Assembly (NCBI GenBank): GCA_039619475.1
Contig: CM077115.1
Span: forward strand, 156,649,774-156,713,773
Direction: 5' to 3'
Length of the DNA stretch: 64,000 nucleotides
Source: Icerya purchasi
Lineage: Eukaryota > Arthropoda > Insecta > Hemiptera > Monophlebidae
The notes below the pieces were generated by a model. It was not told where the DNA came from. It ran no database searches and saw only the letters and a list, made by a program, of their open reading frames with translations. The translations under genes were made by a program, and so were the position numbers. Shown here piece after piece: positions 23,590-36,849 of this stretch. Positions within the stretch are counted from its first letter, which is position 1. Each line of letters starts with the position of its first letter.

Positions 23590-26160
23590 TTTATATATGA
23601 TTCGGTCCTATTCCTCAAACATACATCAGTGGAACTGTCATAGCTTACTGTCTAACAAAGAAGTGTTAGTGACTTTATTAGACCTTCATAATATTCAAGT
23701 AACATTTTTATCTGAAAATTAGCTAAAATCCTCTTCAAATATCCATTTCAAAGCCTTCTCTGTAGTTCACTTGGATTGTGTGGACGGGTTTGGTGGCGTG
23801 GCTATCCCAATCAGAAGCGACTTATTGTACCAGCCCCAAAATATTCAGTTTCTCCTCTTTATCCTAATATTTCTAACATGGCACGTATTTCCCTATCAAA
23901 CGTTCTTCCAAACCCTATTTACATCGCCTGCGTGTACAACCTTCGCAACTCTAGCCTTGCTAATCTTTCTCTCCACCCATTCCTTACATCTTTTTCAAAT
24001 CCGTTCGTCATTAGTGGCGACTGGATTCCCCCCTCCTTGAGACTGCCTTGTTAATGAGAGTAGTGGCTCTGTTCTTGAAAATTCCATCCTAGAATCTTCT
24101 CCTTAATGATTTTTCTCTCACCTGCTCTTCAAAAACCCTCTTTCTCTTAGCTCGGTTGATTTTCCTTTTCCTATTCTAATTTAAACCTTAAATGCTTCTG
24201 GAGAACTCTTAACAGTATTTTTGCCAGTGATTAAGTTCACATTCTTTTAACTCCTCTACTCTATCGCACTTCAAGCCTCTTTAATCTCCTCGTTGGCTTC
24301 TCTCCAAAGATGACTGGGACAAATTTCGTTCTTTGGTAGACTTCTACCTCTCTCTCTTTCTTTCTCTATCTCTCCTAATTAAGCAGACCCTGATGCTTCA
24401 TCTCAATACAGCCTTTTCACCCAGTTTCTTTATTCTGCTCTTTCCTTATCCTCTCCTCCTTTTCCCTCTACTCGCTGTTGCAAAGCTTCTGTTGCCCCCT
24501 CATTCTGGTGGAATAAGGAGTGTAAAGCAGCTTTTAGAAAGAGTACTGCTCCTTTGAGATGCTTTCGCTCCCGCTCTTCTATGCCTAACTTCCTAGTTCA
24601 CACTGAAGCCAACGCTGGCACTCGCATCATCCTAAAGAATGTCATGAAGAACTCTTGAAAAGCGTTCTGTTCCTCGTTTTCTGGAGATACGCCCTTCTCT
24701 TAGATTTGGACTTTAGCTAGGACGTTTAGAACTCCTCTTTCCGCAAACACTCCCTCTATTCCTATCTTTCATCACGACATATTCATTCCTTTTTAGAGTC
24801 TACCGTTCCCGTCAATGGTCTTTTCCTTTGAAGAAATTAATTTTCTTCTCACCATTCTAACTCTGAAGACCATTTTCTATCTTCTCCGTTTTGTTAAAAT
24901 AAACTGTTATCCGTTCTTAATAAATCGACTCATTCTGCACCCAGATTGGACGCCCCATTACTTCTAATTCTTAAAAATCTCTTCTTCTCCTCGCTGTATA
25001 CCCTTCTGGGATTTTTAACACCTTCTTACTTTCTGTTTGTTCTCCGAAATCTTGGAACAACTTCATAATCATTCCTATTCCAAAAAAAAAAAACCAATCC
25101 GCTTTCTGACTTATCTCCCTTGCCTCTTGCCTTCGAAAACTCTAAAAAGGCTTGATCAACAATCGTCTCGTCTGGTGGCTGGAACACAGTAATCTCTTCC
25201 CTCCTAATACATTTGGTGTTTGCCCTAGCCTTAGCCCGATCGATTGTATTAGCTCTTTCCTTTCTGGCGTCTATAAATCTGTTAGAAAAGAAGTTCGCTA
25301 TTGCCACCTTTGTCGACGTCGTCACATCTATGTTCGATAATGTACACCTCCCTTCACTAGGTACTAAACTTCTTTCCCTCAATATTTCTTCTATTTTCAT
25401 TATCGTTATTCTCAACCTTTTTCAAAATAGATCGCTTTTTGTTTCTCCATTCCTTCGCCTTCGACAGCCAGACTCAGTTATCGCGGTCTCCCCAGTGTGT
25501 TTCAGTCGTAGTACTCTTTTTAATATTTATTTCTTTAATATGGCTACTCTCCTTATACGTTCTTCCTCTCTCCTTTTTACAGATGATATCCTTATTTACT
25601 CCATCTCAGACAATCTAGCTTCTGCAAACGAAGAGAGATAAATAATTCTCTATTTGTTCTCAGTAGTTTCCTCTTTAATACCTACCTTTCCCTTTCCGGT
25701 TCTAGATCTTCGTCTATTTTTTTTTTCCCTCTGCCGGAAAATCGTGTTCTGGTAAGCACTATTTTCTTCCAGAATACTATTCCTGTTGTTAATTCCACAG
25801 GCTACCTTCGCTTTCTAAACAGCTAACTTTCTTTCGAAGAACATATTAATAATCTTTACAACTCCTATCGTAAAAGACTCAATCTCCTAAAAGCCGTATG
25901 TTCCCTTAAGTGAAGCGGTGATCCATTTATTCTAGTTCTTTACAAAACCATCATTCGTTCCAAACTGCTCCTTCTTATATGGCAATGCCTCAAATTCTGT
26001 CCTCTCCGAACTTGATAGAATTCAAAATTCTGGCGTTCAGTATTGAGATCTTAAAATCTCCTCCTATTCCTGCTATTCTATCCGAATCTTATTTTTTCGG
26101 ATGTAAAAAAACAAAACACGTAATAAAAAAGATTTAAATGGAATAAAAAAAAAGCAAAAA
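23590..26160 (+). mobile_element. degenerate I-like LINE (endonuclease and reverse transcriptase)
   Basis: Coding remnants in order: WNCHSLLSNKEVLVTLLDLH and VTFLSEN (start of AP endonuclease, about 23630-23720), DGFGGVAI (about 23780), FVISGDW (about 24005). Further on, reverse transcriptase pieces: INNRLVWWLEHSNLFPPNTF (about 25153), SPIDCISSFLSGVYKSVRK (about 25230), and a C-terminal thumb-like region (EEHINNLYNSYRKRLNLLKA, about 25830). Many frameshifts and stops. It ends in A-rich sequence at about 26105-26160. The pieces resemble those of the element at 61060-62335. Confidence 0.82.
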
Positions 26161-28143
26161 AAGTCATTAACTTTTGGAATCCGGAGAATGAACTTTACTA
26201 ACTGAAATCAACTAAAATAAGTACGTTTAATAGAATAATGAAAACTGAAAGAATTTTCATAATTGAAAAATACCGTTTTATATTGACATATAAACAACAA
26301 TATTTACTGGAAAGGCAAATTTAATTTTCAACATTTTACAGTCTGCATAGGTGTGTGTAGATTCAATTCGTATATCAAACAATGGTTTATTTTTTATCAA
26401 CGTGTTTATCGTTCAATTAGTTTCCTCCGAATTCTTCCCAGATTATTATTCAGTTTTTGAAAAAGCGAGCAATTATTAATTTTAAAAATTAGGCAAAAAT
26501 AATGAAAAATAAGAAACAGAAAACTATTGTGCCGTGTAATCGGTAAACGTTTAATTTTTCTTCAATTACATAATACGAAACAATAATAAAATCTGTACTT
26601 ATAGACTAGAATACTATTAGATTTTATTGCATATTGTCCGCGATAACTCCTTCTAAGGGCTAATTTCATGGCGCTAATGTAACAGACGTTTAAAAGAAGC
26701 CCAACTGTGTATTATTCTTTGATGAATTTCAGCAACTGTTCACGATTCTTGATGCAAAGCAGGAAAAAAGTAAACTAACGAATCTAGCGCGACCGAACTG
26801 TATTAATTATGCAGTAATATGGGGGGGGGGAAGTAATATCGAAAGCGCAGAAAGAAGAATTTTACATTCGACGATTCCATTCAAGCCTTCATCGGAGCGA
26901 AAAACAAAACAAAATGAAAATATTTAAGAATAATCGAATAACCATTTGAAAAATTTACAAAGCAATTCGGTAATAACGGACTATATATGTGCAAGTTCGT
27001 AACGGAAAACATCCATCTAGCTGTAAAAGAAAGATATGAAATTTACAAAAATCTTCCTAGTTTTAAGCGAAAAGATTTGTAGTACGACAAAAAATTTCCA
27101 GAACAATTTAAATTGAACGTGTGTTTGATCTCATCCGGCGTATCGGAAACACCTCGAATAGGATTTTCATCTCTTCTTTAAATTGAAAAATTGACCAGGA
27201 GATCAAATCTTCCAGACCAATACGGAGCTTCGAAATAACATTCAGACTCGTCTCACATCACCGGCGACAGCAACGTTTTCCGAAGAAAGGATCGAAAAGT
27301 TCTTCTGCCGATGTGGTAGATGTCTGAATCTTCACGGTGATTATGTAGAAAAGTAACCAAATTTATCCCCGTAATTTTTGGCAATAAATTAATTTTATTT
27401 CTTACTCTTATCCCTTTTTTATAATACACCGGAAGTTGAAAAAAACAGTCCTTGTCGCGCCCGGGTGTGGATGAATAACTTTGTACAATTAATTTTCGGA
27501 AATAAACGTTAAGTACTTACTTCACCATCCGACATAACTGTTCGTTACAAAAATATATCTTAGCATTGGTGTACTCAGGAGCTCAAAAGGGTTAACAGCC
27601 CCCGAAAAATTATCCGTATTCTTTATATTGCGTTTTAATATTTACAACGTAATTATATTTAACACTTCGATTACAATGAAAAATCATGAATATATTTTCA
27701 TTACAGAGTACTTTTATCTGTTTTTGATCTTTATTTTTAATTTTCTTCTGGTTCAGTTTCGTCCCCGTAATGAAGTCAAGTATGTATTTGCGTTTTCTAA
27801 TGAAATTTTTACGCACATTTCATTGACTTTTTAAAAACAACTTATTATTAGTTACTTTATTTTTTTTTTTTTTTTGTACACATTTCAATGATTAATTTAG
27901 CCGTAGGTCAACGTAATAATGTTATAGAGCGCCGAACAAGAAAATATGTGAGCCAATAGTGTTTACCATCGGAACTTTACGTACAGACGCAATAATAATG
28001 AGTGGGTGTAACAATTATACTGAAAAATTTTTAATAATACATTTTTATATATATATATATACATGTACATCAAATTATAAAATTATTTCTATAGTTTTAT
28101 ATGAATTTTTACTTTACTCCGATTATTTTTTTTTAAATTTCAG
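26161..28143. other. end of the 27.5-kb dunce intron
   Basis: No gene recognised. Contains a G10 run at about 26821 and a TA-rich patch near 28047. The last 50 bases are the pyrimidine-rich lead to the acceptor at 28143. Confidence 0.6.
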
Positions 28144-28211
28144 ATCTCGCCGGTCTTCTGGATGTACTTCAAGTATTATATATACGCAAAGTAAACCATT
28201 AACTCCAGGAG
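28144..28211 (+). CDS. dnc: dunce exon: UCR1-UCR2 linker
   Basis: This is a 68-base exon after a TTTAAATTTCAG acceptor, with a GTAGGT donor. Its first A completes Lys34 and its last G begins Asp57. It encodes SRRSSGCTSSIIYTQSK then PLTPG, a Ser/Thr-rich basic linker like the one between UCR1 and UCR2 in other PDE4 proteins. An RRSS sequence is visible that resembles a basophilic kinase site; phosphorylation is inferred only. Confidence 0.9.
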
Positions 28212-28332
28212 GTAGGTGTTTTTTTTAAAATTTTTAATGATTTTATCCTATCAATTAATATATTTTTTATTAAAAAAAAAAAAAAACAAAAAAAAAACGG
28301 GGTATTAATTAAGAATTTGGTACTTTTTTCAG

Positions 28333-28445
28333 ATGAAGCGTACAATAAATTATCGTTAGATACCATCGATGAACTAGACTGGTGTTTGGATCAGCTGGAA
28401 ACGATACAAACGCACAGATCTGTCTCTGACATGGCATCGTTAAAA
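28333..28445 (+). CDS. dnc: dunce exon: UCR2, first part
   Basis: 113 bases, phase-matched on both sides, separated from the previous exon by a 121-base intron. It encodes EAYNKLSLDTIDELDWCLDQ and LETIQTHRSVSDMASLK. This is the N-terminal part of UCR2, the helix that folds over the catalytic pocket in PDE4 and autoinhibits it. The LDWCLDQLETIQT core is almost invariant in the family, so the identification is firm. Confidence 0.97.
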
Positions 28446-30302
28446 GTACGTGAATAAATCCATCGGAGTTGATTTTTACTTTTATATTGCATAATTAATG
28501 ATTTAAATTAATTTTTGAATTTTTCGAAAAATTTATTAATATGTTATCAGTGTCATTTTCCATTGGTCACTTGTAGCCATGATTGATCATTAATCCAGTT
28601 ACCTATTGGTATCATTAAACATAGATATATCATATATTTCTACCTTATGCTTGCCTTTTGCAATCTACAATCATCGCGTTACTTGTTAATTCCAGAATAA
28701 GGAATGTCGGTCTATCTTGATCGTTTACTTCCGACATTTTCTTTTAAACACCATGTTTCTACGTGTACTTTCTTGTTCCCTATTAAACGGTAATTGTTTT
28801 ACAAGTGTTTTTCATACATGTTGCGATACAGCCTTTCTTCTACTCTGAGTTGTACGGGTGTGCATGTTTAAACATAGTGAACACTTAAAAAAAAATAGAA
28901 GTAAAATTCTTTCGGTTATTTCATTTTTACCAGATATTTATCATCTATTGATGTATATGTTGTATTACACGTGATTTCATTTAGAAATCTATGTGTCGTG
29001 TGTAACTGCGGCGCCGAGAACCGGTGAAAGTCATAGTAGGCGATTTAATCCATTGTATGTTGTGAAATTTAAGACCGTCCTAACAAAAACCAATTGATTC
29101 AATACAATGGGGCATGGCATGCGGAACTGGCAAAATGCTGGCACCATTTTAGCAGATTCTCCACAACTGATGATGGGTCTACATGCTCACAAAGCGAGGA
29201 GGAAGATGAAGGGGAGCATCCTCCAAAGTCGTAGTCGTAAAATAATGCAGCGTAGCCCAACTCCAACCTCAATAAAATTGAGAATTCCCCGCGTTTGTGA
29301 ATGCTAGACTTTATAGATCAAAGCCAGGCTGTTTGGTCAGATTTATTCCATTCCTTGGAAAACAGATTTGGAAAATTGCTAATCCTAATTAAAGAAGTGG
29401 AACATTTAAAGACATCGGGCTAGATAAGGTTGCTATAGCAGCCAAGTGGTTCATCTGTTCGTTGCCGGAGACTCTTACATAACCGAGAACCTATAAAAAT
29501 GTTACGTGGAAATTAAATAACGAGAGTTGATATATAACCTATTTTATTTCAGTTGGAGAACATTTCACGATAACGAGTTGGAACAATGTACATGAAGACA
29601 AAGCAAAATTTCATACATTTCTTCCTCTAAAATGGAACTATATTCGTTGAAGCTTTCGGTATACATTTCATCCCCAATCAAATAAGCGGAAGCAGTTGGT
29701 GAAAGAGAATTTAGGGATTTACCTTTAATGTGAATATGGTGGAGAATAATGCGGATTTATTTGATCAAATCTGGAGCCTGTATAGGTTACATGTTTTAAA
29801 AGAATCAATTAAAATCAATGGAAATTAGGAAACGCTCGCGCGTTATTAGTAAGATTGATGTGATGATGAGGGCTCCAATTCATGCGTGTTTTCGGGAAAA
29901 AAGATGACGCCTAGATTTTAGAAAACAAAAAAGAAAACTGAAAACCTCAAGTGTAAATTTTCTTTTCGTTGTTCCATATCGCATCAATACTTTATTAATA
30001 ATTTCTAAATTCCATTGTCATGAACAACGAAAAGAAAGGCCAAAGTTGAAATAATCTCAGATTAAAGATAAATATCGAAATATTCTAGGATTCAGAATTC
30101 GTAAATGTATACGATTATATTTGAAAGTTTACGCTTGGGTTTTTCTGTTTTTTGCGTGTTTTTTTCTCTCCTAAAATCTTCATTTAAATCATGGTAGTAT
30201 CTAATATGGGTTTGTTATATTTATTTATTAATATAGCACGAATGAGAATTATTTCGCATGCATACGGTTTCTTATTTTGTAAAGAAAAAAATATATACAT
30301 AT
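28446..30302. other. dunce intron 3, part before LINE insertion
   Basis: No gene or element recognised. A short imperfect hairpin occurs at about 29959-30036 (TTTTCTTTTCGTTGTT / AACAACGAAAAGAAAG). Confidence 0.5.
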
Positions 30303-33300
30303 ATAATTTTATTGCCCCCCACCGGGGGTGCGAAGATATGTGCAACCGGTGGACCCCGAGCTCCAGGGGACAGGGCGCGTCCACAGGTGGCGGACAGTGG
30401 AAAGACCTTCAGATATGGAGGTTCGCTGCATAATGCAGTCGCGGACCAGGAGCGGCAATACTATCAGGGTGTAGTGGAGAAACCTTGGAGAAGTTTCTTC
30501 TAAAAAATGCTACACAAACCCGACAACGGCATTGCGACAAGGCGAGTTGGAGCCGCCATAAGCTCTCTCCCACGTCTGTTGGCAGCAGGGCAGACATTAT
30601 CCAATACAGGCATGGTGTAGTTAGAGCAGAAGTGGCTGTATGGAAAATATTCAGGCGTAAAGAACATATTTCTGAAATGGCTGAATATCTGCGATGCAGA
30701 AAAGAAAGTAGGAACCTACTGCATTAATTTTATCCTTAAATTCTCCATTGTTCCTAGCTATGAATACACAAAACAATACCATGGCCCCGAGTCTCCGGCG
30801 TTCCTTAAATGGAACAGGGGTGCGAAGAATCTCCGGATGTGTTTCGCAGCTGGAACATAAGAAAATGGTTATATCTGAGAAAATAACTGTGGGAACGTGG
30901 AATGTTAGATCATTAATGAAAATTAAAAAAATTAGAAAGCATTAAAGCAGAGATGAGAAGATTGAAGATTGACATACTAAGTTTGAGTGAGACAAGATCA
31001 AACGATATAGCACAATATACAACAGAAGAATTTTTGGTGGTGCACACGGGAGGCGAGGGTGCCAAAGGAGCGGCAATAATTTTAAACGAAACTTGGTCCA
31101 AAAGAATTATAAGTATTACTCCGGCAAACGAGAGGATAATTATGATAAAACTAGAAATAGGGAAGACCAAAATAACAGTTATCCAATTATATATGCCAAC
31201 CAGCAACGCGGAGGATGAAGAAGTAGAAAAAATATATGAAAAGCTAGAAGAATTACTAGAAACGATAAATAAAGAAGAAATATTAATAATGTTGGGAGAT
31301 TGGAATGCGATTGTCGGTGGAAGGAAGGAAGGAAAAGAAATAGGGAAATATGGTCTGGGTAATAGAAATGATAGAGGTGAACGGCCAATAGAGTTCTGTA
31401 AACAGTAACAAATACACTATTTCAGCATCACAAACGTAGACGATATACGTGGACAAAACCGGGCGACACGGGAAGATACCAACTGGACTATATTATTGTC
31501 AAGCAAGACTTCCAGAATCAGGTGTTTAATAGTAAAGCATACCCAGGAGCAGATTGCGATAGTGACCACAATCTAGTGCTCATGAAATGCATGATAAATG
31601 CGAAGAAAAAAAAAAAGGAAATACAAAATACATACAAAAGGAACGTTACGACAGAGCGCTATTGCAGGATAATGAGAAAGCTAAAAAATTTAAAGCGAGA
31701 GTGGAGAAAAAACTGCAACCTGCAATAAATCAAGAAAGGAATAATAATGTTGAAAGAAAATGGAATGCAATAAAAAACGTACTGAAGGAAGCAGCAAATA
31801 TAGAACTAAAAAGAGATAATAAACAAATTAAAGGGAAATCTTGGATAACGGTGGATATTCTACGTGATATTGATGAAAGAAGAAGATACAAAAATAAAAC
31901 AGGAGAAGGTCAAAAAAGATGTAATGAATTAAGAAACCGGATACACCGTAAGTGTAAGGAAGCAAAAGAAAAATGGTTAAACGATACATGCCAGGGAATA
32001 GAGACTCTATTGAAGGAGCACAAGATAGACCAGGCTTACAGGCGAATAAAACAGTTCTTTAGGGGAAAAAAAAATAACCAGGAAGCTTCATATCAGGAAA
32101 AAAAATGGAAAAATAGAAACGAACGAAGTAGGAATTAAGAACCGGTGGGTAGAATACCTAGAGCAGCTATATCATGATGATGTGCAACAAGAAAATGAAG
32201 ACCCACCAGGCACACATGAACTACTTCATGTAATGGATTCGGAATTCGATACAGCGCTAAAACACATAAAAGGAAGAAAGGCGGTAGGAGAGAATGAACT
32301 ACCGATAGAACTGATAATCAACTCAGGCGAGGAAGTCCCATAGAGAATTGAAAAAATTATTCAATGAAGTGTTAAAGGAAGGATTAGTGCCGACAGACTT
32401 CAAAAAAGGTAGATTGGTAATGATACCCAAGAAACCAAATTTAGATAAATGCGAGAACTATAGAATAATAAATTTACTGTCACATACTTCCAAAATACTA
32501 GCGCGAATAATATTAAACCGAATACAGAAGAAGATTGAGGAAAACTTGGATTTTGATCAATTTGGTTTTCGAAAACAGAAGGGAACGAGAGAAGCAATAT
32601 TAGCTCTACGGTTGATAATAGAGAAACAACTAGAATCCAATAGTCGAGTAATAATTGCTTTTCTAGACCTGGAAACGGCGTTTGATCGAGTTAGCTGGGC
32701 TAAACTGTTTCATATCCTAGAAAAAATTGGAGTACCAAACACTGAAGCTAGAACAATTAATGCGTTGTACAGGAACCAAATAGCGGAGTTCAGAATTGGG
32801 AAGAGTATATAGGTAAAGCAGAAATACGCAAGGGATTTCGACAAGGCTGCGTAATGTCACCCTCCTTATTTAATATTTATATAGAAAAACCGATAAATCT
32901 GATAAAACAAGAGTTGGAAGAACGGAAAATTGGTGTGCAAATACATGGAGTAACGATATCAATGATCAGATTTGCGGATGATATAGCAATGTTAACGGAA
33001 TCGGAAGAAGAGATGCAGGCAGCATTAAATATTTTACAAAACCACCTAGAAGAGTATAATATGAAAATAAATGAAGACAAGACGAAAATACTTATATGTG
33101 AGAAAACACGTGCACAACAAAAACAAGATATTATAATTAACAATAAAACTATACACAGAATCAAAGAGGCAATATATCTGGGAAATCTGATAACAAAAAA
33201 TGGAAAAAGCACAGAGGAAATAAAGCGAAGGATCAGCCTAGCAAAAAGCGCCTTTATGCAAAAATACGCGATGTTAACCAGCAAAAGTATAGATATGAAC

Positions 33301-33757
33301 TTAAAGAAAGCGACTGATTAAGTTGTACATATGGAGTATAATGTTGTACGGGTGTGAAACCTGGGTGATAAACGAAAGCGAAAAGAAAAAGCTGGAAGGG
33401 GCAGAAATGTGGTTCTGAAAGAAAATACTAAAAATAAAATGGACTGAAAAAGTTAAACATGAAAATGTCCTTAACCGAGTGGCGGAAACTCGCAGCTTAT
33501 TGAACACCATCAAGAAGCGTAGAACCATAATGATCGATCATATAGTGCGAAATGATGGAATATTATCAAAAATTATAGAGGGAAAAACAAGAAAAGCCCG
33601 ACAGAGAGGAAGACCGAGAAACAGCTATATGTCTCAAATAATAAAAGATATGAAATGCACAACGTACAGCCGATTAAAAGCAGTAGTATGGAATAGGAGC
33701 GAATGGAGACAACGAACCAAAGGGTTCAATGATTGATGATGATGATAATTTTATTGC
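30303..33757 (+). mobile_element. RTE-like LINE insertion with 13-bp target duplication
   Basis: The insert 30316-33744 (3,429 bases) is flanked by perfect copies of ATAATTTTATTGC (30303-30315, 33745-33757). It begins with a GC-rich leader and ends in a (TGA)n tail. Coding order on +: endonuclease TWNVRSL (30897), LSLSETR, VIQLYMPTS, ILIMLGDWNAIVGG and GLGNRNDRGER (31355), the last typical of RTE/BovB-like endonucleases. Then reverse transcriptase: FDQFGFRKQKGTREAI, FLDLETAFDRVSW, the catalytic MIRFADDIAM (about 32965) and KINEDKTKIL. The C-terminus is LLNTIKKRRTIMIDHIV and RKARQRGRPRNSYMSQIIKD. At least five frame breaks make it inactive, though its ends are intact. Confidence 0.93.
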
Positions 33758-34142
33758 AGTATCAAAAATATTAAAATCATTAAAAAATATTTTCTGTATC
33801 ATTATTAGACTTATTTGTCGTAATAAGGAAATACACATTTGTAAGTAGCTTAATTAGAATAACAAATTGATCCTATTAACATTTATACTAGAAAACGTTC
33901 AAAATTATTACCGTATATCAAAAAATAAATCTACAAAAAAAAAAAAAATATGTAAGTCTATATTTTGAATATAAAGGTTTAATAATTGTTTTCAAATCTT
34001 ATTTGCTGTAATAATAAGCATCGTGTAAATTTTACATTGTTTTGTAACATTTCTTCACGAAAGTAAGCTAATTAGAAAGTGTAGCTTCAACATCATCAAA
34101 ACATTTATGTAAAATTTTACACAAGTAAATAATTAGACCTAC

Positions 34143-34815
34143 TAGGTCCAAAATTAAGCAAGCCCTTTTCGTGTAATAATTGATGGGAAAGCAGTGGAAC
34201 AAAAGGAACAATTCAAATACTTAGGGAAAATGATAACAGAAGATTTGTATTGCGACCAGGAAATCAGTGCTCGTATTGGATTTGCGGAACTGGCTTTCAG
34301 AAAAAAACAAAATATTTTGCGTCAAAAGTCATTGGCACTGAGTTTAAGGAAACGATTAATGAAGGTTTATCATAGCGTTATATGGCGCAGAAACTTGGAC
34401 CATAAACAAGCGAAATGCAGACAAGGCAGTTGCAAGCTTTTGAAATGTGGTGCTGGCGAAGGATGGAAAAAATAAGTTGGATGGACAAAGTAAAAAATCA
34501 GGATATATTAAATAGAATTTCTGAAAAGAGGTCATTACTTGACCGGGTACGCAAGACACGGCTAAATTGAATGGGCCATGTCTTACGGCATGACGGATTA
34601 CTTCGAGTTGTACTGGAAGGAAAAATAGCTGGTAGATGAGGACGCGGAAGGCCACGAAATTCGTTTGTCGCAACATTACTAAAAAATACAGGGCTGAACA
34701 GCTACACGGATTTAAAGAGGGCTGCGGATAGCCGGGAATACTGGAGAAGGAGCATCATGGATGGAAACCAGTTTTAGGACTGAACCATGCAGATAGATAG
34801 ATAGGTCCAAAATTA
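34143..34815 (+). mobile_element. 5'-truncated LINE with 14-bp target duplication
   Basis: The insert 34157-34801 is flanked by perfect TAGGTCCAAAATTA (34143-34156, 34802-34815). It encodes only the C-terminal part of a related LINE: QFKYLGKMITEDLYCDQEIS, ARIGFAELAFRKKQNILRQK, ISWMDKVKNQDILNRISEKR, MGHVLRHDGLLRVVLEGKI and GRGRPRNSFVATLLKNTGLN. It ends in a (GATA)n tail. A classic product of incomplete target-primed reverse transcription. Confidence 0.92.
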
Positions 34816-35202
34816 CCAATTATGTTTTAGACGCTTAATCTTACTCACATTTTACCGTCATCTGGCTATTATATAATAGAACGCATTTGAAATCTTATTT
34901 ATTTAACAACTACTTTAAATGTTTTTTTTTTTTATATTTTGTTCTATTTCTCCGCATTTCTAAATTATATACAACTTCTATTACAAAAGTCTGAAATAAA
35001 TGCTTTCAAACTGCAATATTAGCGATGTCCCATTTTATTTTGAAAATCACGATAAAATTAAATGAAAACGAAAATGTAAAAACAATTTTAAAAGGGGCAC
35101 GTTCAAGTCGTACTTTTCAAAAATTGCAGTTGAATTATCATACTTATGAAATATTGTGTAAATCCGTTTGAAGTAATTGTGAAAATTTGATTTTCTTTGC
35201 AG

Positions 35203-35296
35203 TTTAAGAAAATGCTGAATAAAGAACTAAGTCATTTCTCAGAATCAAGCAAATCCGGAAATCAAATTTCAGAATACATTTGTTCAACGTTTTTAG
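35203..35296 (+). CDS. dnc: dunce exon: UCR2, second part
   Basis: 94 bases with acceptor TTTCTTTGCAG and donor GTAAAA. It starts in phase 0 ([20 protein letters not shown]) and continues [11 protein letters not shown], the end of UCR2. The final G combines with AC of the next exon to make Asp126. The preceding 6.76-kb intron has two LINE insertions with target-site duplications. Confidence 0.97.
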
Positions 35297-35519
35297 GTAA
35301 AATTCCGCGTTAATGAAATGTAATTAAACGGTTTCTAGGTAAAATTATCTGAATTAAGGAGAAAATTAAACTTATTGTTATAATATGTATTTATGCATTA
35401 TGTGTGATGTATCCATAACGTCGAGTTATTTAGGGAATCAAAGGTTGTTAAAACTATTGAATTAAAGCAACATAAAACTTGTACTTTTTCGAGCTTAGTT
35501 GTCGTATTTACAGTGTGAA

Positions 35520-35790
35520 CGAAACATTATTTTTCAGGGCTAAAATAGTTTTTATATTTAATACAGAACTGCAGCAATCTATCACCGCGATCATTTCTGT
35601 TACCCAAGCCAAAATTTCCGACCTCTTGTTCACTCTTACCGTTTCCAATTTGGCCTTCCAATCATCTAAAACTATGTTAATTTCTCCTTATTTCGTCCTT
35701 TTTAATAGTTCATCTACTTCATTATACCATTCTTCTAACGCGTTTTCGGCTTTATCTCTATCATATTTAAAGATCGATGATTACTTTATG
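35520..35790 (-). mobile_element. RTE-like endonuclease fragment, antisense
   Basis: The reverse complement reads ALEEWYNEVDELLKRTK, GEINIVLDDWKAKLE and, after a frame change, FGLGNRNDRGDRLLQFCIKY. This is the same endonuclease block as in the 30.3-33.7 kb LINE, but from another, diverged copy. It lies 220 bases after a dunce exon. Borders uncertain. Confidence 0.8.
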
Positions 35791-36849
35791 CATGTAAAAA
35801 AAATAATTGAGTGCTTTGAACGTTTTTCTAAAAGCGTAGAAGGCTGAAACACGCTGTACAAATCTTACTCCATTTCATTAATTAAATAAAAGAAAATTTG
35901 TGTTTATGTTTATATACACATACAATATATTACTGTTTATCTAAAATAATATTTACAAAATGTTTTGAATGAATAATTTTGATATTATGGAGTGTTTTAT
36001 TGACGTTTTTAATGTAATGCGGCAATCTTATTACATTACAGTTTATTTTTAAATAATTGTATAAATTATACACTACGTGTTGACTAAATGTAGCAAGCAT
36101 TTATTTTATGACCACTTAAGCGTTTTAAGTGCTTAAATGTTTACGGTATTTTCACGTCCGCTTGAGCGAAATCGAATCAATTTTTTCTAATAATGACGTC
36201 AACGAGTATATTTATCCCGATTAACTCGTGTTAATTTTCACGGTGTGTTTTTTACTAGAGAGTTCTTCATAAAAATTATAATAACGCGGTAACTTTTTTT
36301 TTTTTTTTTTTTTTTTTTTGATTTATTGTATTACAAACTGGCCATCTAGGCAATTTAGCAATATTTTTAACTAGGGAAATATTGAGCTTGAAGGGAGAAG
36401 TACCCAATGGTACCTACCCGATAGACGGTAACTGTATTTAAAAATAGGTATACAGAATCTTGCATTTAGTTTATTGGGTTTTTAAAAATTGGATTTTTAA
36501 ATAAATATGTAAAATTTGAGAACTAATTTTTATAAATACGATTTTTTAAAATGGAAATATTTAATTCTATAATGCTAATATTTTATTTTTCTTCTTCTCC
36601 TTCTTCTTCTTATTATTATTTGTTATTTTCTCGGGTTTACTATATCCTGGTTACTATAATTTGTGACGGATTACATCAAGTCACAATTATTTTATTATAT
36701 TTTAATGGTTTAAAAACTTCCTCACTATGTACCAGGTACTTAATATGACTGTTTTTTGTGTGTTACTACATATGTATATATCCTGGGATCTTTAATGTTT
36801 TAAAATCTTCCATTAATGTGTTCGGTGTAATTCCGGTTGTTGATATTAT

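Noticed and set aside
25026..25641. Overlapping long ORFs on both strands (129 and 142 codons)
   Set aside because: They overlie the degenerate reverse transcriptase of the I-like LINE. The real signal is split among + frames and the minus ORF is its shadow.
35297..35340. Second donor-like site at 35339 (TCTAGGTAAAATT) 42 bases after the true dunce donor (TTTAGGTAAAATT)
   Set aside because: Its use would keep the frame in length but read TAA within a few codons of the normal exon end, so it is unlikely to make PDE4.
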